DNA of 32,600 bases from Pseudomonas fluorescens (GCF_002022275.1 NZ_MSDF01000026.1:1-32600); one strand, 5' to 3'; numbered from the stretch's first letter, positions 1 to 7,586 are shown. Numbers and translations are program-made. Notes: generated by a model from the sequence alone, not told the origin.

Positions 1-245
1 GCGGGTCACTTTTGGAAAGACCCAAAAGTAACCAAAAGGTCTTCGCCCCACCACTCGGCACCTCGCCTAGGCTCGGTGTGCCCTCACTCCGGCTTGAATC
101 CGTGGGCCGCCGCGATGGGCCATCCTTGGCCCAGTGCGGCTAACCCGGCGTCCTGCCGGGTTACCCACGGATTCAAGCCTGCGTGCGGCCAGCGTGGTTA
201 ACGGGGCGTCTGAGATCAAAGTCAAAAGCAGATCAACAGCAAAGC
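1..245. repeat. Structured dispersed intergenic repeat, copy 1 (cut by window start)
   Basis: No gene is credible in the first 334 bases. The sequence is packed with inverted repeats. ACTTTTGG (8-15) pairs with CCAAAAGT (22-29), and alternatively AAGACC (17-22) pairs with GGTCTT (38-43). A perfect 16-bp arm pair (91-106 with 164-179) encloses two further hairpins, TGGGCCA/TGGCCCA (116-133) and TAACCCGGC/GCCGGGTTA (141-163), so the strand can fold into a multibranched structure. The first 54 bases recur in the same orientation at 32546-32600. From memory, sequence of this type is widespread between genes in P. fluorescens-group genomes; I do not know a formal name. The right edge is a guess. 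Positions 246-334 hold only the presumed promoter region and ribosome site of the next gene. Confidence 0.8.
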
Positions 246-334
246 AACAGCTGGGAGCAGTTGGGCGGGTAACTATATTCCATGGCCGCTGCCGCGTTAT
301 ATTCGCTGCACTTTAAACGCAGGAAGCCCGAATC

Positions 335-1240
335 ATGGCAGGAAGCAGCTTGTTGGTACTGATCGACGATATCGCCGCCGTGCTCGACGATGTGGCGTTG
401 ATGACCAAAATGGCCGCCAAGAAGACCGCCGGTGTCCTAGGCGATGACTTGGCGCTCAATGCCCAGCAGGTTTCCGGGGTGCGGGCCGAGCGGGAGATTC
501 CCGTGGTGTGGGCGGTGGCCAAGGGGTCGTTTGTTAACAAGTTGATTCTGGTGCCAGCTGCGCTGTTGATCAGCGCGTTTGCGCCGTGGGCGGTGACGCC
601 GTTGTTGATGCTGGGGGGCGCGTATTTGTGCTTTGAGGGCTTTGAAAAGCTTGCGCATACCTTTTTGCACAAGCGCACTGAAGAGCAGGCGCATCTGGTC
701 GAGGCGGTGGCGGATCCGGCGACGGATCTGGTGGCGTTTGAGAAGGACAAGATCAAAGGCGCAATCCGCACGGACTTTATCCTCTCGGCCGAAATCATCG
801 CCATCACCCTTGGCACCGTGGCGGATGCGCCGCTGATGCAGCAAGTGATCGTGCTGTCGGGTATTGCCATTGTCATGACGGTCGGCGTGTATGGGCTGGT
901 GGCCGGTATCGTCAAGCTGGATGACTTGGGCCTGTGGCTCACCCAAAAGCCCGGGCAGGCGGCTCGCAGTGTCGGTAGGGCGATTTTGCGCGCGGCGCCT
1001 TACATGATGAAAAGCCTGTCGGTGATCGGCACGGCGGCGATGTTTATGGTTGGCGGCGGCATTCTTACTCACGGCGTGCCGGTGGTGCATCACTGGATCG
1101 AGGCGGTTAGTCAGAGCATTGGTGGCTTGGCGTGGTTGATGCCGACATTGCTGAATGCGGTGGCGGGGATTATTGCGGGGGCGGTGGTGTTGGCGGTGGT
1201 TCAGGTGGTTGGCAAGGTGTGGCGAGCTGCAAAGGGCTGA
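335..1240 (+). CDS. DUF808 family inner-membrane protein (YedI-like)
   Basis: Encodes 301 residues. The N-terminus (LLVLIDDIAAVLDDVA) and the pattern of a short cytoplasmic-looking head followed by several hydrophobic segments match the DUF808/YedI family. Membrane segments are predicted near residues 70-100, 145-165, 170-195, 225-245 and 270-295. A stretch rich in charged residues (about 108-145) separates the first hydrophobic pair from the rest. The function of the family is not established. The ATG is preceded by AGGAAG at suitable spacing, supporting this start. The gene stands alone between the repeat and a DUF805 gene, and I see no operon partner. The family call is firm; any role would be speculation. 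Confidence 0.88.
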   Translation: MAGSSLLVLIDDIAAVLDDVALMTKMAAKKTAGVLGDDLALNAQQVSGVRAEREIPVVWAVAKGSFVNKLILVPAALLISAFAPWAVTPLLMLGGAYLCFEGFEKLAHTFLHKRTEEQAHLVEAVADPATDLVAFEKDKIKGAIRTDFILSAEIIAITLGTVADAPLMQQVIVLSGIAIVMTVGVYGLVAGIVKLDDLGLWLTQKPGQAARSVGRAILRAAPYMMKSLSVIGTAAMFMVGGGILTHGVPVVHHWIEAVSQSIGGLAWLMPTLLNAVAGIIAGAVVLAVVQVVGKVWRAAKG

Positions 1241-1375
1241 TTCGTTCATATCGAATTCAAATTTAACCGAGGTTTAAGCTTAATCCTACAGTTCGGCTTT
1301 CCAGGCATTTATAGGATGCGTCGCGCCTCTTCATGTGAAGCGGCTCGATAAAAATGGATCGATAAGGGGTTAAGG

Positions 1376-1747
1376 ATGAACTGGTGTTTTCAAGCGATAA
1401 AAAACTACGCCAAGTTCAGTGGGCGAGCCTGTAGGCGTGAGTACTGGTCGTTTGTAGTGATGGACATAATGATCGTCTGGGGCTCTATTTTAGCTGCGTA
1501 CCTGACAAATGTTTCTTCGAGTCCGTGGTTTATCGTCCCATTTGGTTTTTACGTGTTGTTCATGATCACCCCTGCGGTGTCAGTGACATTCCGGCGGCTT
1601 CATGATGTAAACGTTACGGGAGCGTATGCACTTTGGTTTTTGATTCCGATCGTTGGTTTTATAATGGTGTCCATCCAGTTATTCACTCAAGGCGATAAGG
1701 GAGAGAACGACTACGGTGTGCCTCCTGGTAAAAAGTTGGTTGTGTAA
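1376..1747 (+). CDS. DUF805 family small membrane protein (YhaH-like)
   Basis: Encodes 123 residues with an amphipathic N-terminus containing the family hallmark (YAKFSGRACRREYWSF), then three to four hydrophobic segments at about 25-45, 52-72 and 88-108. The central FRRLHDVNVTG motif and the C-terminal G-D-x-G-x-N-x-YG pattern (GDKGENDYG) are also typical of DUF805. The role of the family is unknown. It is preceded by AAGGGG about 8 nt before the ATG. A 135-bp gap separates it from the DUF808 gene, and it is followed directly by a strong bidirectional terminator, so it is probably transcribed alone. Its base composition is more AT-rich than its neighbours, which may hint at later acquisition, but the signal is weak. 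Confidence 0.88.
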   Translation: MNWCFQAIKNYAKFSGRACRREYWSFVVMDIMIVWGSILAAYLTNVSSSPWFIVPFGFYVLFMITPAVSVTFRRLHDVNVTGAYALWFLIPIVGFIMVSIQLFTQGDKGENDYGVPPGKKLVV

Positions 1748-1759
1748 AATCGGTGTAAT

Positions 1760-1791
1760 AAAAAAGGCCATTCTTTCGAATGGCCTTTTTT
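1760..1791. terminator. Bidirectional rho-independent terminator
   Basis: A perfect inverted repeat, AAAAAGGCCATTC / GAATGGCCTTTTT with a TTTC loop, has an A-run on one side and a T-run on the other. It lies between the convergent DUF805 gene and the mlaA-like gene and can serve both. Confidence 0.93.
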
Positions 1792-1803
1792 GTGGCGCCC
1801 GGT

Positions 1804-2592
1804 TTACTCGGCAATCTGCAACTTGCGCGATTCCGTATAGATGTAGCGCACCTTTTCATACTCAAACGGCGAGTTCATCTGACCGTAGCGGAAACTGGTC
1901 TGGTAGCGTTTGTCGACCGCGCGCAGGGCCCAGATTTCCGGGTGGTTTTCGCTGACTTTGGAGACGTTCAGGAAGTTGATCTGCGATTCGGCACTGTAGT
2001 CCACCAGCAGGCCGCCGGTGTCGCGCAGGTTCGACGGGCCGAAGATTGGCAGCACAACGTAGGCACCGCCGGGTACGCCGTAGAAGCCCAGGGTTTGGCC
2101 GAAGTCTTCGCTCTGGCGTGGCAGGCCCATGGCGGTGGCGGGGTCCCACAGGCCGGCGATGCCGATGGTGGTGTTGAGCAGCAAGCGGCCGGTGGTTTCG
2201 AGGGAGCGGTGGCCCTTGAGTTGCAGCAGGCTGTTCAACAGGTTGGGCACATCGCCCAGGTTGTTGAAGAAGTTGCTCACGCCGGTGCGCAGGAAGCTGG
2301 GTGTGACATAGCGGTAGCCGTCGACCACGGGCAGGAACACCCATTGGTCGAAGCGGTAGTTGAAGTGGTACACGCGACGGTTCCACGACTCCAGCGGGTC
2401 GTAGACGTTGAGTGCGGTCAGCGACGAGCGCTCAAACTCACGCTGGTCCAGGCCCGGGTTGAACTTGAGCTTGGTCAGCGGCTCTTTGAAGCCGTCAGCG
2501 TCAACCTTGACCGGTTCGTGGGCCTTGCTGTTGTCGGCATTGGCGACGCCCGCGCACATCAGGGCGGCGAGCAGCAAAAGATATTTAGCCAC
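1804..2592 (-). CDS. mlaA: MlaA/VacJ family outer-membrane phospholipid-transport protein
   Basis: Encodes 262 residues. The family core starts near residue 62 (NVYDPLESWNRRVYHFNYRFD) and continues through VSNFFNNLGDVPNLLNSLLQ, LLLNTTIGIAGLWDPA and the ED-FGQTLGFYGVPGGAYVVLP-FGPSNLRDTGG block, all diagnostic of MlaA/VacJ. MlaA sits in the outer membrane and removes phospholipids from the outer leaflet, passing them to the Mla pathway. The N-terminus is a signal peptide, but no normal lipobox is visible: the only early Cys is in ALMC, while VANA before Asp20 looks like a signal peptidase I site. E. coli MlaA is a lipoprotein, so this is a difference. The start overlaps the end of the upstream hydrolase gene by 8 bp, implying translational coupling. 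The Mla ABC genes are not in the window. Confidence 0.9.
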   Translation of the reverse strand: MAKYLLLLAALMCAGVANADNSKAHEPVKVDADGFKEPLTKLKFNPGLDQREFERSSLTALNVYDPLESWNRRVYHFNYRFDQWVFLPVVDGYRYVTPSFLRTGVSNFFNNLGDVPNLLNSLLQLKGHRSLETTGRLLLNTTIGIAGLWDPATAMGLPRQSEDFGQTLGFYGVPGGAYVVLPIFGPSNLRDTGGLLVDYSAESQINFLNVSKVSENHPEIWALRAVDKRYQTSFRYGQMNSPFEYEKVRYIYTESRKLQIAE

Positions 2593-3883
2593 GGAAGAAC
2601 TCCAGCATGGCGTCGGCGTTGACGCGGTAATTGAGGTTGCCGCAGTGGCCGCCCAGTGGGTAGACGGTCAAGCGATCGCCGAAGGTTTTACGCAGGAAAC
2701 CGAGGTCGCCAGGGCCCAGGATCAAGTCGTCAGCGTTGTGCATCACGGCGATTTTCGGGCTGCTGTGCAGGTAGTCCTTGAGGGCGTACAGGCTGACCTG
2801 GTCAACCAGTTGCAACAGGCTGCCGCCGTCAGTACGGGCGCGCCACATCGGGATCACTTGTTCGGTGAGGTAGCAGTCGAAGTCGCATTGCAGCGCACGC
2901 TTGAGGAACGGCGTGAGGCTGGTGCTTTCGGTGATCGGGTATTTGGGTGGAATGATCAGGCCGCGGCGGTTGATCAGGTCCGAGGTGAACGCGATGTCGG
3001 CTGCCGAGAAGCGGAACGAGGTCCCGATCAGCATGGCCATCTGTTCGTTGGTCAGGTGCTGCTTGGAGTTCTGGAAATCGTAGAGCAGGGCGTCATTGAG
3101 GTCGATGTAGCCCTTTTGCTGGAAGTAGCGGGTCAGCTTGTTCAGCACCAGTTCATAGAAGGTGGTGGTGTTGTTGATGCCCTTGACCTCGGTCTGTACC
3201 AGCTTGTCGAGGTTGGTGATCGAAGTGTAGAGGTTGACCGGCGGGTTGAGCAGCAGCACTTTCTTGAAGTTGAAGCTGCGGCGGGTTTCGTCGAGTTTGG
3301 CGACAAACGCCGCATCCAGACCGCCCAGACTGTAGCCGGTGAGGTAGAAGTCAGTGACCGGCAGCGAAGCGTTTTGGGCACGCACCGCTTGCATCACGCG
3401 GTACATGTCTTCGGCGTCTTCCTGCGTCACGCCGGGCGTGGCGTAGCGCGAGGCGGCGCTGATGAAGTCGAAGCTGGTGGGCGACGACAATTGCACCACG
3501 TGGTAGCCGGCCTGGTAATACAGCTTTTTCAGGTATTCGTTAATGCTGCTGTCAAACCGCGCGCCAGTGCCGGCGATCAGGAAGATCAGTGGCGCAGCGT
3601 GGTCCTGCTTGGCGATGCGGTAGGTGAGCTTTTTCACCGCCCAGAAGTTATCCGGCAGGCTGAACTCGCGCTCGGGGCGCATCGTCAGGCTGTAGTCGGA
3701 TTGGTTGATCTCGTCGTCGCTCGGCAATTTCGGCCGAAGGTCCGGCGGTGTGGTCGCGATCGTCGCTTCGAACGGGTTGGTCAAAGGGTAGCCATAGGTG
3801 GCCTGGTCTATGTCGACCGCCAGTGCTGACGCACTCAGAAAAAGGCTGCCCAGCAGGGCAACACAGCGCAAGGAACGGAGCAT
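2585..3883 (-). CDS. Exported alpha/beta-hydrolase family protein, coupled to mlaA
   Basis: Encodes 432 residues with a cleavable signal peptide (hydrophobic 6-20, then ALA before Val23), so it is probably periplasmic or envelope-bound. The hydrolase fold is indicated by the strand and oxyanion region FLIAGTGARFD (101-111), a nucleophile elbow GYSLGG with Ser185, an acid in NADDLIL (Asp385/386) and His413 in GGHCGN: a full Ser-Asp-His set. Homologues have been labelled serine/threonine protein kinase in some genomes; nothing kinase-like is visible here. It is first in a two-gene unit with the mlaA-like gene (8-bp overlap), which suggests a role acting on lipids or at the outer membrane, but the substrate is unknown. 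The ATG at 3883 is preceded by AGGGAT. Confidence 0.82.
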   Translation of the reverse strand: MLRSLRCVALLGSLFLSASALAVDIDQATYGYPLTNPFEATIATTPPDLRPKLPSDDEINQSDYSLTMRPEREFSLPDNFWAVKKLTYRIAKQDHAAPLIFLIAGTGARFDSSINEYLKKLYYQAGYHVVQLSSPTSFDFISAASRYATPGVTQEDAEDMYRVMQAVRAQNASLPVTDFYLTGYSLGGLDAAFVAKLDETRRSFNFKKVLLLNPPVNLYTSITNLDKLVQTEVKGINNTTTFYELVLNKLTRYFQQKGYIDLNDALLYDFQNSKQHLTNEQMAMLIGTSFRFSAADIAFTSDLINRRGLIIPPKYPITESTSLTPFLKRALQCDFDCYLTEQVIPMWRARTDGGSLLQLVDQVSLYALKDYLHSSPKIAVMHNADDLILGPGDLGFLRKTFGDRLTVYPLGGHCGNLNYRVNADAMLEFFRG

Positions 3884-4119
3884 GACTTTATCCCTAAGAG
3901 GAAACGTGCTGAATGAAGTTCGCAGGCTATGACCACCGCGTTACCACCGAAGTGCCAGCACTCGGCACGAAAAGTCGGAAAAAAACGTCGGAATCGGGGT
4001 AATAGTAGCCAGACGATACACTTTGCGACGCTTTGTTGAACACTTATCTGCGTACACACCTTGCCAACGGCCACCGGGGGATTAAGCTGAGCGCCGTTTT
4101 TGCCTATCGGAGTGCCCTG

Positions 4120-4488
4120 ATGTCCCCTCGCTTGCCATGGATCCTGCTGCTTATTGCCCTGCCGTTATGGCTGGCCGCCAGTTATGGCGCACGTTATGGC
4201 TTTATGGAGGATGGGCAGTGGGTCGGCATCTGCGTCGATGAAGCCAGCCGCTGGGAATGCCAGCTGCGTTCGAACCTTGGGCTGATGATTCACTTCAAGG
4301 TGCTGGGCTGGGCGGCACTGGTGACGGCGGTGTTGGCGTTTATTGTGCCGGGGCGGTTGGGGTGGGGGTTGGCAGTGTTGGGGCTGGTGTTCGGGTTGCC
4401 GGCGTTGGCGTTGTACAACACCACGTTTGCGGTGTTTGCGGTGGTGATTGCGGGGTTGCGGTTGGTCAGGAAGCCAAGGGCAGTCTGA
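4120..4488 (+). CDS. Small hypothetical membrane protein
   Basis: Encodes 122 residues and I do not recognise a family with certainty. Hydrophobic segments lie at about 7-24, 62-77, 82-97 and 99-113, and the protein ends in a basic tail. Between the first and second segments is a polar loop with two cysteines (Cys38 and Cys47) that could form a disulfide if periplasmic. The reading frame stays open upstream to 4033, but the ATG at 4120 has CGGAG about 7 nt before it and begins a clean membrane protein, so I choose it. The second half of the gene is very rich in G on this strand. It is divergent from the hydrolase-mlaA pair across a 236-bp gap and is followed at once by a REP doublet. Confidence 0.7.
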   Translation: MSPRLPWILLLIALPLWLAASYGARYGFMEDGQWVGICVDEASRWECQLRSNLGLMIHFKVLGWAALVTAVLAFIVPGRLGWGLAVLGLVFGLPALALYNTTFAVFAVVIAGLRLVRKPRAV

Positions 4489-4497
4489 CAGGGCCTC

Positions 4498-4586
4498 ATC
4501 GCAGGCAAGCCAGCTCCCACACTTGATTGGGTTCACATACTCCTAACTGTGAACACGGACAGTGTGGGAGCTGGCTTGCCTGCGAT
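4498..4586. repeat. REP doublet (REPIN), GCTGGCTTGCCTGC subtype
   Basis: Perfect 26-bp inverted arms (4498-4523 and 4561-4586), each containing the Pseudomonas REP core GTGGGAGCTGGCTTGCCTGC, flank a 37-bp centre. Inside the centre, GTTCACA (4531-4537) and TGTGAAC (4548-4554) form a second hairpin. It fills the gap between two convergent genes. Confidence 0.92.
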
Positions 4587-4593
4587 AGCGGGG

Positions 4594-6180
4594 TCAAGCC
4601 TTGCGCACCTGCAAGCAACGCCACAAAGCCACAACCATCAGCACGCTGACCACCGCCCAACCCCAAGCCTGCTGGTTCAGCAACCCTTCGCGATACAACT
4701 GCGGTGCAACGCCGGCGCCGATGATAAAGGCCAGCAGCGCGATCTCCCGACGCGGCCCAGCCACCGGACGAACCAGATACACCAAAGCCGGCAACACCAG
4801 CGCCGCACTCGGAAAGCTGCGATAACGCGGGTCAAATACCAACTCAAGCATCATCACCGCCCCCGCAAACCCGGCAATCGCCACCAGCAGGCCTGCGCGC
4901 CTCTCCAGCCAGTTAAATGCGCGCTCGCGCCAGCCTTCTCGTGAGCTCAAGGCCAGGGCGGCATGGGCCAGCACCAGCAGGTTCAACGCCACCAGCAAGC
5001 CTGCCCACACCCATTCATCGTTGAAGCGCGCAGTGAGGCGGGTCAGTTCGGCCCAGGTGCCAATAGAGCAGGCGGCCACAGCGCCCAGTAACGGCAAAGC
5101 CATAGCGGCGCGGGTGCTGCGTACGCGACCACCCAGCGCCAGTGTGCCCAGCAGGATAATCCCGCCCACGCCCAGCCACAGTGGCCAGTACGGCACGTTG
5201 CTCACTGGCCCGGCGAGGATGCCCTTGTCCTGGCGATCGGCATCAAACAGACCCCAGTAACCGCCAACCGCGCCTTCACTCGCGCGCTTCCACGGCTGGT
5301 CAAACGCTTCGATCAGGTTGTAGCGCCAGCCGTTGGCTTCGGCCATGGCGACAAAACCGCGCATGAACTTGGCCTCGTTGACCCGGCTCGGCACCGCGGT
5401 TTCGCGCTGGCGGCCTTCGCTGGGCCAGCCGGTCTCACCGATCAGCACGTCCTTGGGCGCGAATTTGTTGCCGAATGTCTGGCGTACATCGCCCACATGC
5501 TTGAGTGCCTGGTCGATGCCCGAAGGATCATCTTCCCAGTACGGCAGCAGGTGAATGGTGAGGAAGTCTACGGCCGGGGCGATTTCCGGGTGTTTCAGCC
5601 AGAACTCCCATACGTCCGCATAGGTGACCGGCTGCTTGATGTGGCTTTTGACTTTGTGGATCAGCGTCACCAGCTGTTTGGCGGTGACTTCCTTGCGCAG
5701 CAGGGCCTCGTTGCCGACGATCACCGAGGTGACCACGTCCGGGTTGGCATTGGCTGAGGCAATCAACTGGTCGACTTCTTTTTCGGTCGCTACCGGGTCA
5801 CTGCTGACCCAGGCGCCGATCATCAACTTCAACCCGTGCTTGCGCGCGAGGTCCGGCAAGGCTTCCAGGCCGGTCATGGAGTAGGTGCGGATGCATTCAA
5901 AACGGGTGGCCAGCAGGGCCAGGTCGGCGTCCATGCGCACGGGGCGCAGCGTGAACGGCTGGTCGAACGGCGATTGATCCTTGTCGAACGGCGTGTAGGA
6001 CGCGCATTGCATCTTGTGGCTGGCGCTGGCGACGTCCGGAAGTACCACCGGCCGGCCGAGGCCATACCAGTAGCCGACAAGGGCCAGCAGACCGAGGATC
6101 AGGGCGAAAAAATAGGGCAGGGCAGGGAAGCGGGCATTCGCGGGCATGGTCGGCTTATCTGGGGGAGCAAAGGCGCGCAT
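4594..6180 (-). CDS. Membrane-anchored GH17 beta-glucan transglycosylase/synthase
   Basis: Encodes 528 residues from the ATG at 6180. One N-terminal membrane anchor (about 21-38) is followed by a periplasmic glycoside hydrolase family 17 domain (about 55-320). The proton donor is in VIVGNEALLRKEV (Glu158) and the nucleophile in IGETGWPSEG (Glu249). About seven hydrophobic segments fill residues 325-525. Bacterial GH17 proteins of this kind act on beta-1,3-glucan chains as transglycosylases and are linked to cyclic or branched beta-glucan synthesis. I infer the same here. No GT2 synthase partner (NdvB-like) is nearby. The start is uncertain: the frame is open to 6231, and an ATG at 6147 begins just before the anchor; 6180 is chosen because a GGGTAAG lies directly upstream. 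Confidence 0.85.
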   Translation of the reverse strand: MRAFAPPDKPTMPANARFPALPYFFALILGLLALVGYWYGLGRPVVLPDVASASHKMQCASYTPFDKDQSPFDQPFTLRPVRMDADLALLATRFECIRTYSMTGLEALPDLARKHGLKLMIGAWVSSDPVATEKEVDQLIASANANPDVVTSVIVGNEALLRKEVTAKQLVTLIHKVKSHIKQPVTYADVWEFWLKHPEIAPAVDFLTIHLLPYWEDDPSGIDQALKHVGDVRQTFGNKFAPKDVLIGETGWPSEGRQRETAVPSRVNEAKFMRGFVAMAEANGWRYNLIEAFDQPWKRASEGAVGGYWGLFDADRQDKGILAGPVSNVPYWPLWLGVGGIILLGTLALGGRVRSTRAAMALPLLGAVAACSIGTWAELTRLTARFNDEWVWAGLLVALNLLVLAHAALALSSREGWRERAFNWLERRAGLLVAIAGFAGAVMMLELVFDPRYRSFPSAALVLPALVYLVRPVAGPRREIALLAFIIGAGVAPQLYREGLLNQQAWGWAVVSVLMVVALWRCLQVRKA

Positions 6181-6480
6181 CTTACCCGGATTTGTCCCGT
6201 CCCAGTGGGGCTGCATAATTTTGACATGCAAAGTTCGGGCGGGATTCTGACGTCAACGCCTGCAAAGCATCCTGCTGGCTATGTGATGTCGTTTCCTGCT
6301 TACCTGAGGTCGCAGTCAGAGCAGGTTCCAAGCCCCGGCAGGTTGATGATCAAGGCGTCAGCACTCCACTGATGGGGCAGCAGCTGGATTATGCGCGTGA
6401 AGGGGGCGCGGTGCACCACCATAACAACTAGGTTGACGTCGCTCGGCATCCGTCGGGCGCAGCACTTTCGGGGAAGTACG

Positions 6481-7332
6481 ATGAAGATGCGACGACTCTT
6501 GGGCGCAGCTGCCACTCTGGTAGTTGCGATGAGCTCCACACTGGCCAGCGCCGACAGCAAAACCCTGAGCATCGGCTATGTCGATGGCTGGTCCGACAGC
6601 GTGGCCACCACCCACGTGGCGGCAGAAGTGATCAAGCAAAAGCTCGGTTATGACGTGAAACTGCAGGCCGTCGCTACCGGGATCATGTGGCAGGGTGTAG
6701 CCACCGGCAAGCTCGACGCCATGCTCTCCGCCTGGCTGCCCGTGACCCACGGTGAATACTGGGCCAAGAACAAGGACAAGGTGGTCGACTACGGCCCCAA
6801 CTTCAAGGATGCGAAAATCGGCTTGATCGTGCCGGAGTACGTCAAAGCCAAGTCCATCGAAGACCTCAAGACCGACACCACCTTTAAAAACAAAATCGTC
6901 GGCATCGACGCCGGTTCAGGCGTGATGCTCAAGACCGACGAAGCCATCAAGGCTTACGGTCTGGACTACAAGCTGCAAGCCAGCTCCGGCGCCGCCATGA
7001 TCGCCGAACTGACCCGTGCCGAAGACAAGCAGGAATCCATCGCGGTCACCGGCTGGGTGCCACACTGGATGTTCGCCAAGTGGAAACTGCGTTTCCTCGA
7101 CGATCCAAAAGGGATTTATGGCGCGGCTGAAACTGTTAACAGCATCGGCAGCAAGGGCCTGGAGAAGAAAGCGCCGGAAGTCGTGGCGTTCCTGAAGAAA
7201 TTCCAGTGGGCCTCCAAGGACGAAATCGGCGAAGTCATGCTCGCGATTCAAGAAGGCGCCAAGCCTGAAGCGGCAGCCAAGGATTGGGTCGCCAAGCACC
7301 CGGATCGTGTGGCTGAGTGGACTGCCAAATAA
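6481..7332 (+). CDS. betX: Glycine betaine/quaternary amine ABC transporter substrate-binding protein (BetX-like)
   Basis: Encodes 283 residues with a signal peptide (MKMRR, hydrophobic core, then LASA before Asp) and a full OpuAC-type domain. Signatures include IGYVDGWSDSVATTHVA at the start of the mature protein, GIMWQGVATGKLDAMLSAWLP and VTGWVPHWMFAKW; such Trp-rich segments form the aromatic cage for quaternary amines in this family. No ATPase or permease is next to it, so it is an orphan binding protein. In P. aeruginosa and P. syringae the orphan proteins BetX, CaiX and CbcX feed the shared Cbc transporter, and betX there lies beside the same DUF485-actP pair; that context is the reason for the symbol. 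The ATG at 6481 follows GGGGAAG; longer starts (to 6391) would bury the signal peptide. The 249 bp upstream show no promoter I trust. Confidence 0.85.
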   Translation: MKMRRLLGAAATLVVAMSSTLASADSKTLSIGYVDGWSDSVATTHVAAEVIKQKLGYDVKLQAVATGIMWQGVATGKLDAMLSAWLPVTHGEYWAKNKDKVVDYGPNFKDAKIGLIVPEYVKAKSIEDLKTDTTFKNKIVGIDAGSGVMLKTDEAIKAYGLDYKLQASSGAAMIAELTRAEDKQESIAVTGWVPHWMFAKWKLRFLDDPKGIYGAAETVNSIGSKGLEKKAPEVVAFLKKFQWASKDEIGEVMLAIQEGAKPEAAAKDWVAKHPDRVAEWTAK

Positions 7333-7345
7333 TCATTAACCTGTA

Positions 7346-7438
7346 AATGTGGGAGCGGGCTTGCCCGCGATAGCGGTGTATCTGTCACTCATATGTTGAC
7401 TGGTACACCGCTATCGCGGGCAAGCCCGCTCCCACATT
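7346..7438. repeat. REP doublet (REPIN), GCGGGCTTGCCCGC subtype
   Basis: Perfect 35-bp inverted arms (7346-7380 and 7404-7438) around a 23-bp centre. Each arm holds GTGGGAGCGGGCTTGCCCGC plus a shared extension GATAGCGGTGTA. It separates betX from the DUF485-actP operon. Confidence 0.95.
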
Positions 7439-7468
7439 AATTTCACCCCCTGTAAATCCTCCTGCGTT

Positions 7469-7498
7469 CTGACAATCCCTCGCTACACTCGATCTAAG
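7469..7498 (+). promoter_or_regulatory. Possible sigma-70 promoter of DUF485-actP
   Basis: CTGACA (7469-7474), an 18-nt spacer and TCTAAG (7493-7498). The -35 is good and the -10 weak. Transcription would begin near 7505, giving a leader of about 80 nt that contains both A-rich motifs described next. Confidence 0.4.
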
Positions 7499-7551
7499 AC
7501 TAAGGTCGTCTGGAACCTCTACGGCAGCCGCATACAGTGGATACGTTCCAA

Positions 7552-7586
7552 AATAATAAAAAGCTGTGCTGCGAGGATAAAAACAA
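7552..7586 (+). promoter_or_regulatory. Two Hfq/Crc-type CA motifs flanking the ribosome site of DUF485-actP
   Basis: AATAATAA (7552-7559) and AAAAACAA (7579-7586) both fit the AAnAAnAA pattern bound by Hfq with Crc in Pseudomonas catabolite repression. The second lies between the GAGG ribosome site (7573-7576) and the ATG, and includes its first base. Bound Hfq would block initiation and, through coupling, actP. The motif match is seen; the regulation is inferred. Confidence 0.5.

Noticed and set aside
134..316. 60-codon frame inside the first repeat
   Set aside because: Lies across repeat hairpins with no ribosome site.
3894..3921. AlgU-like promoter before the hydrolase-mlaA pair: minus strand GAACTT-N16-TCTTA
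   Set aside because: The motif is good, but transcription would begin about six bases before the ATG, beyond the ribosome site AGGGAT. It would work only for a nearly leaderless message.
4549..4944. Plus-strand frame beginning with VGAGLPAIAG
   Set aside because: That peptide is the translation of a REP arm, a common false gene start in Pseudomonas, and the rest is antisense to the GH17 gene.
7346..7438. Repeats considered as a CRISPR array
   Set aside because: They are inverted, not direct, occur as single doublets, have no regular spacers, and no cas genes are present.
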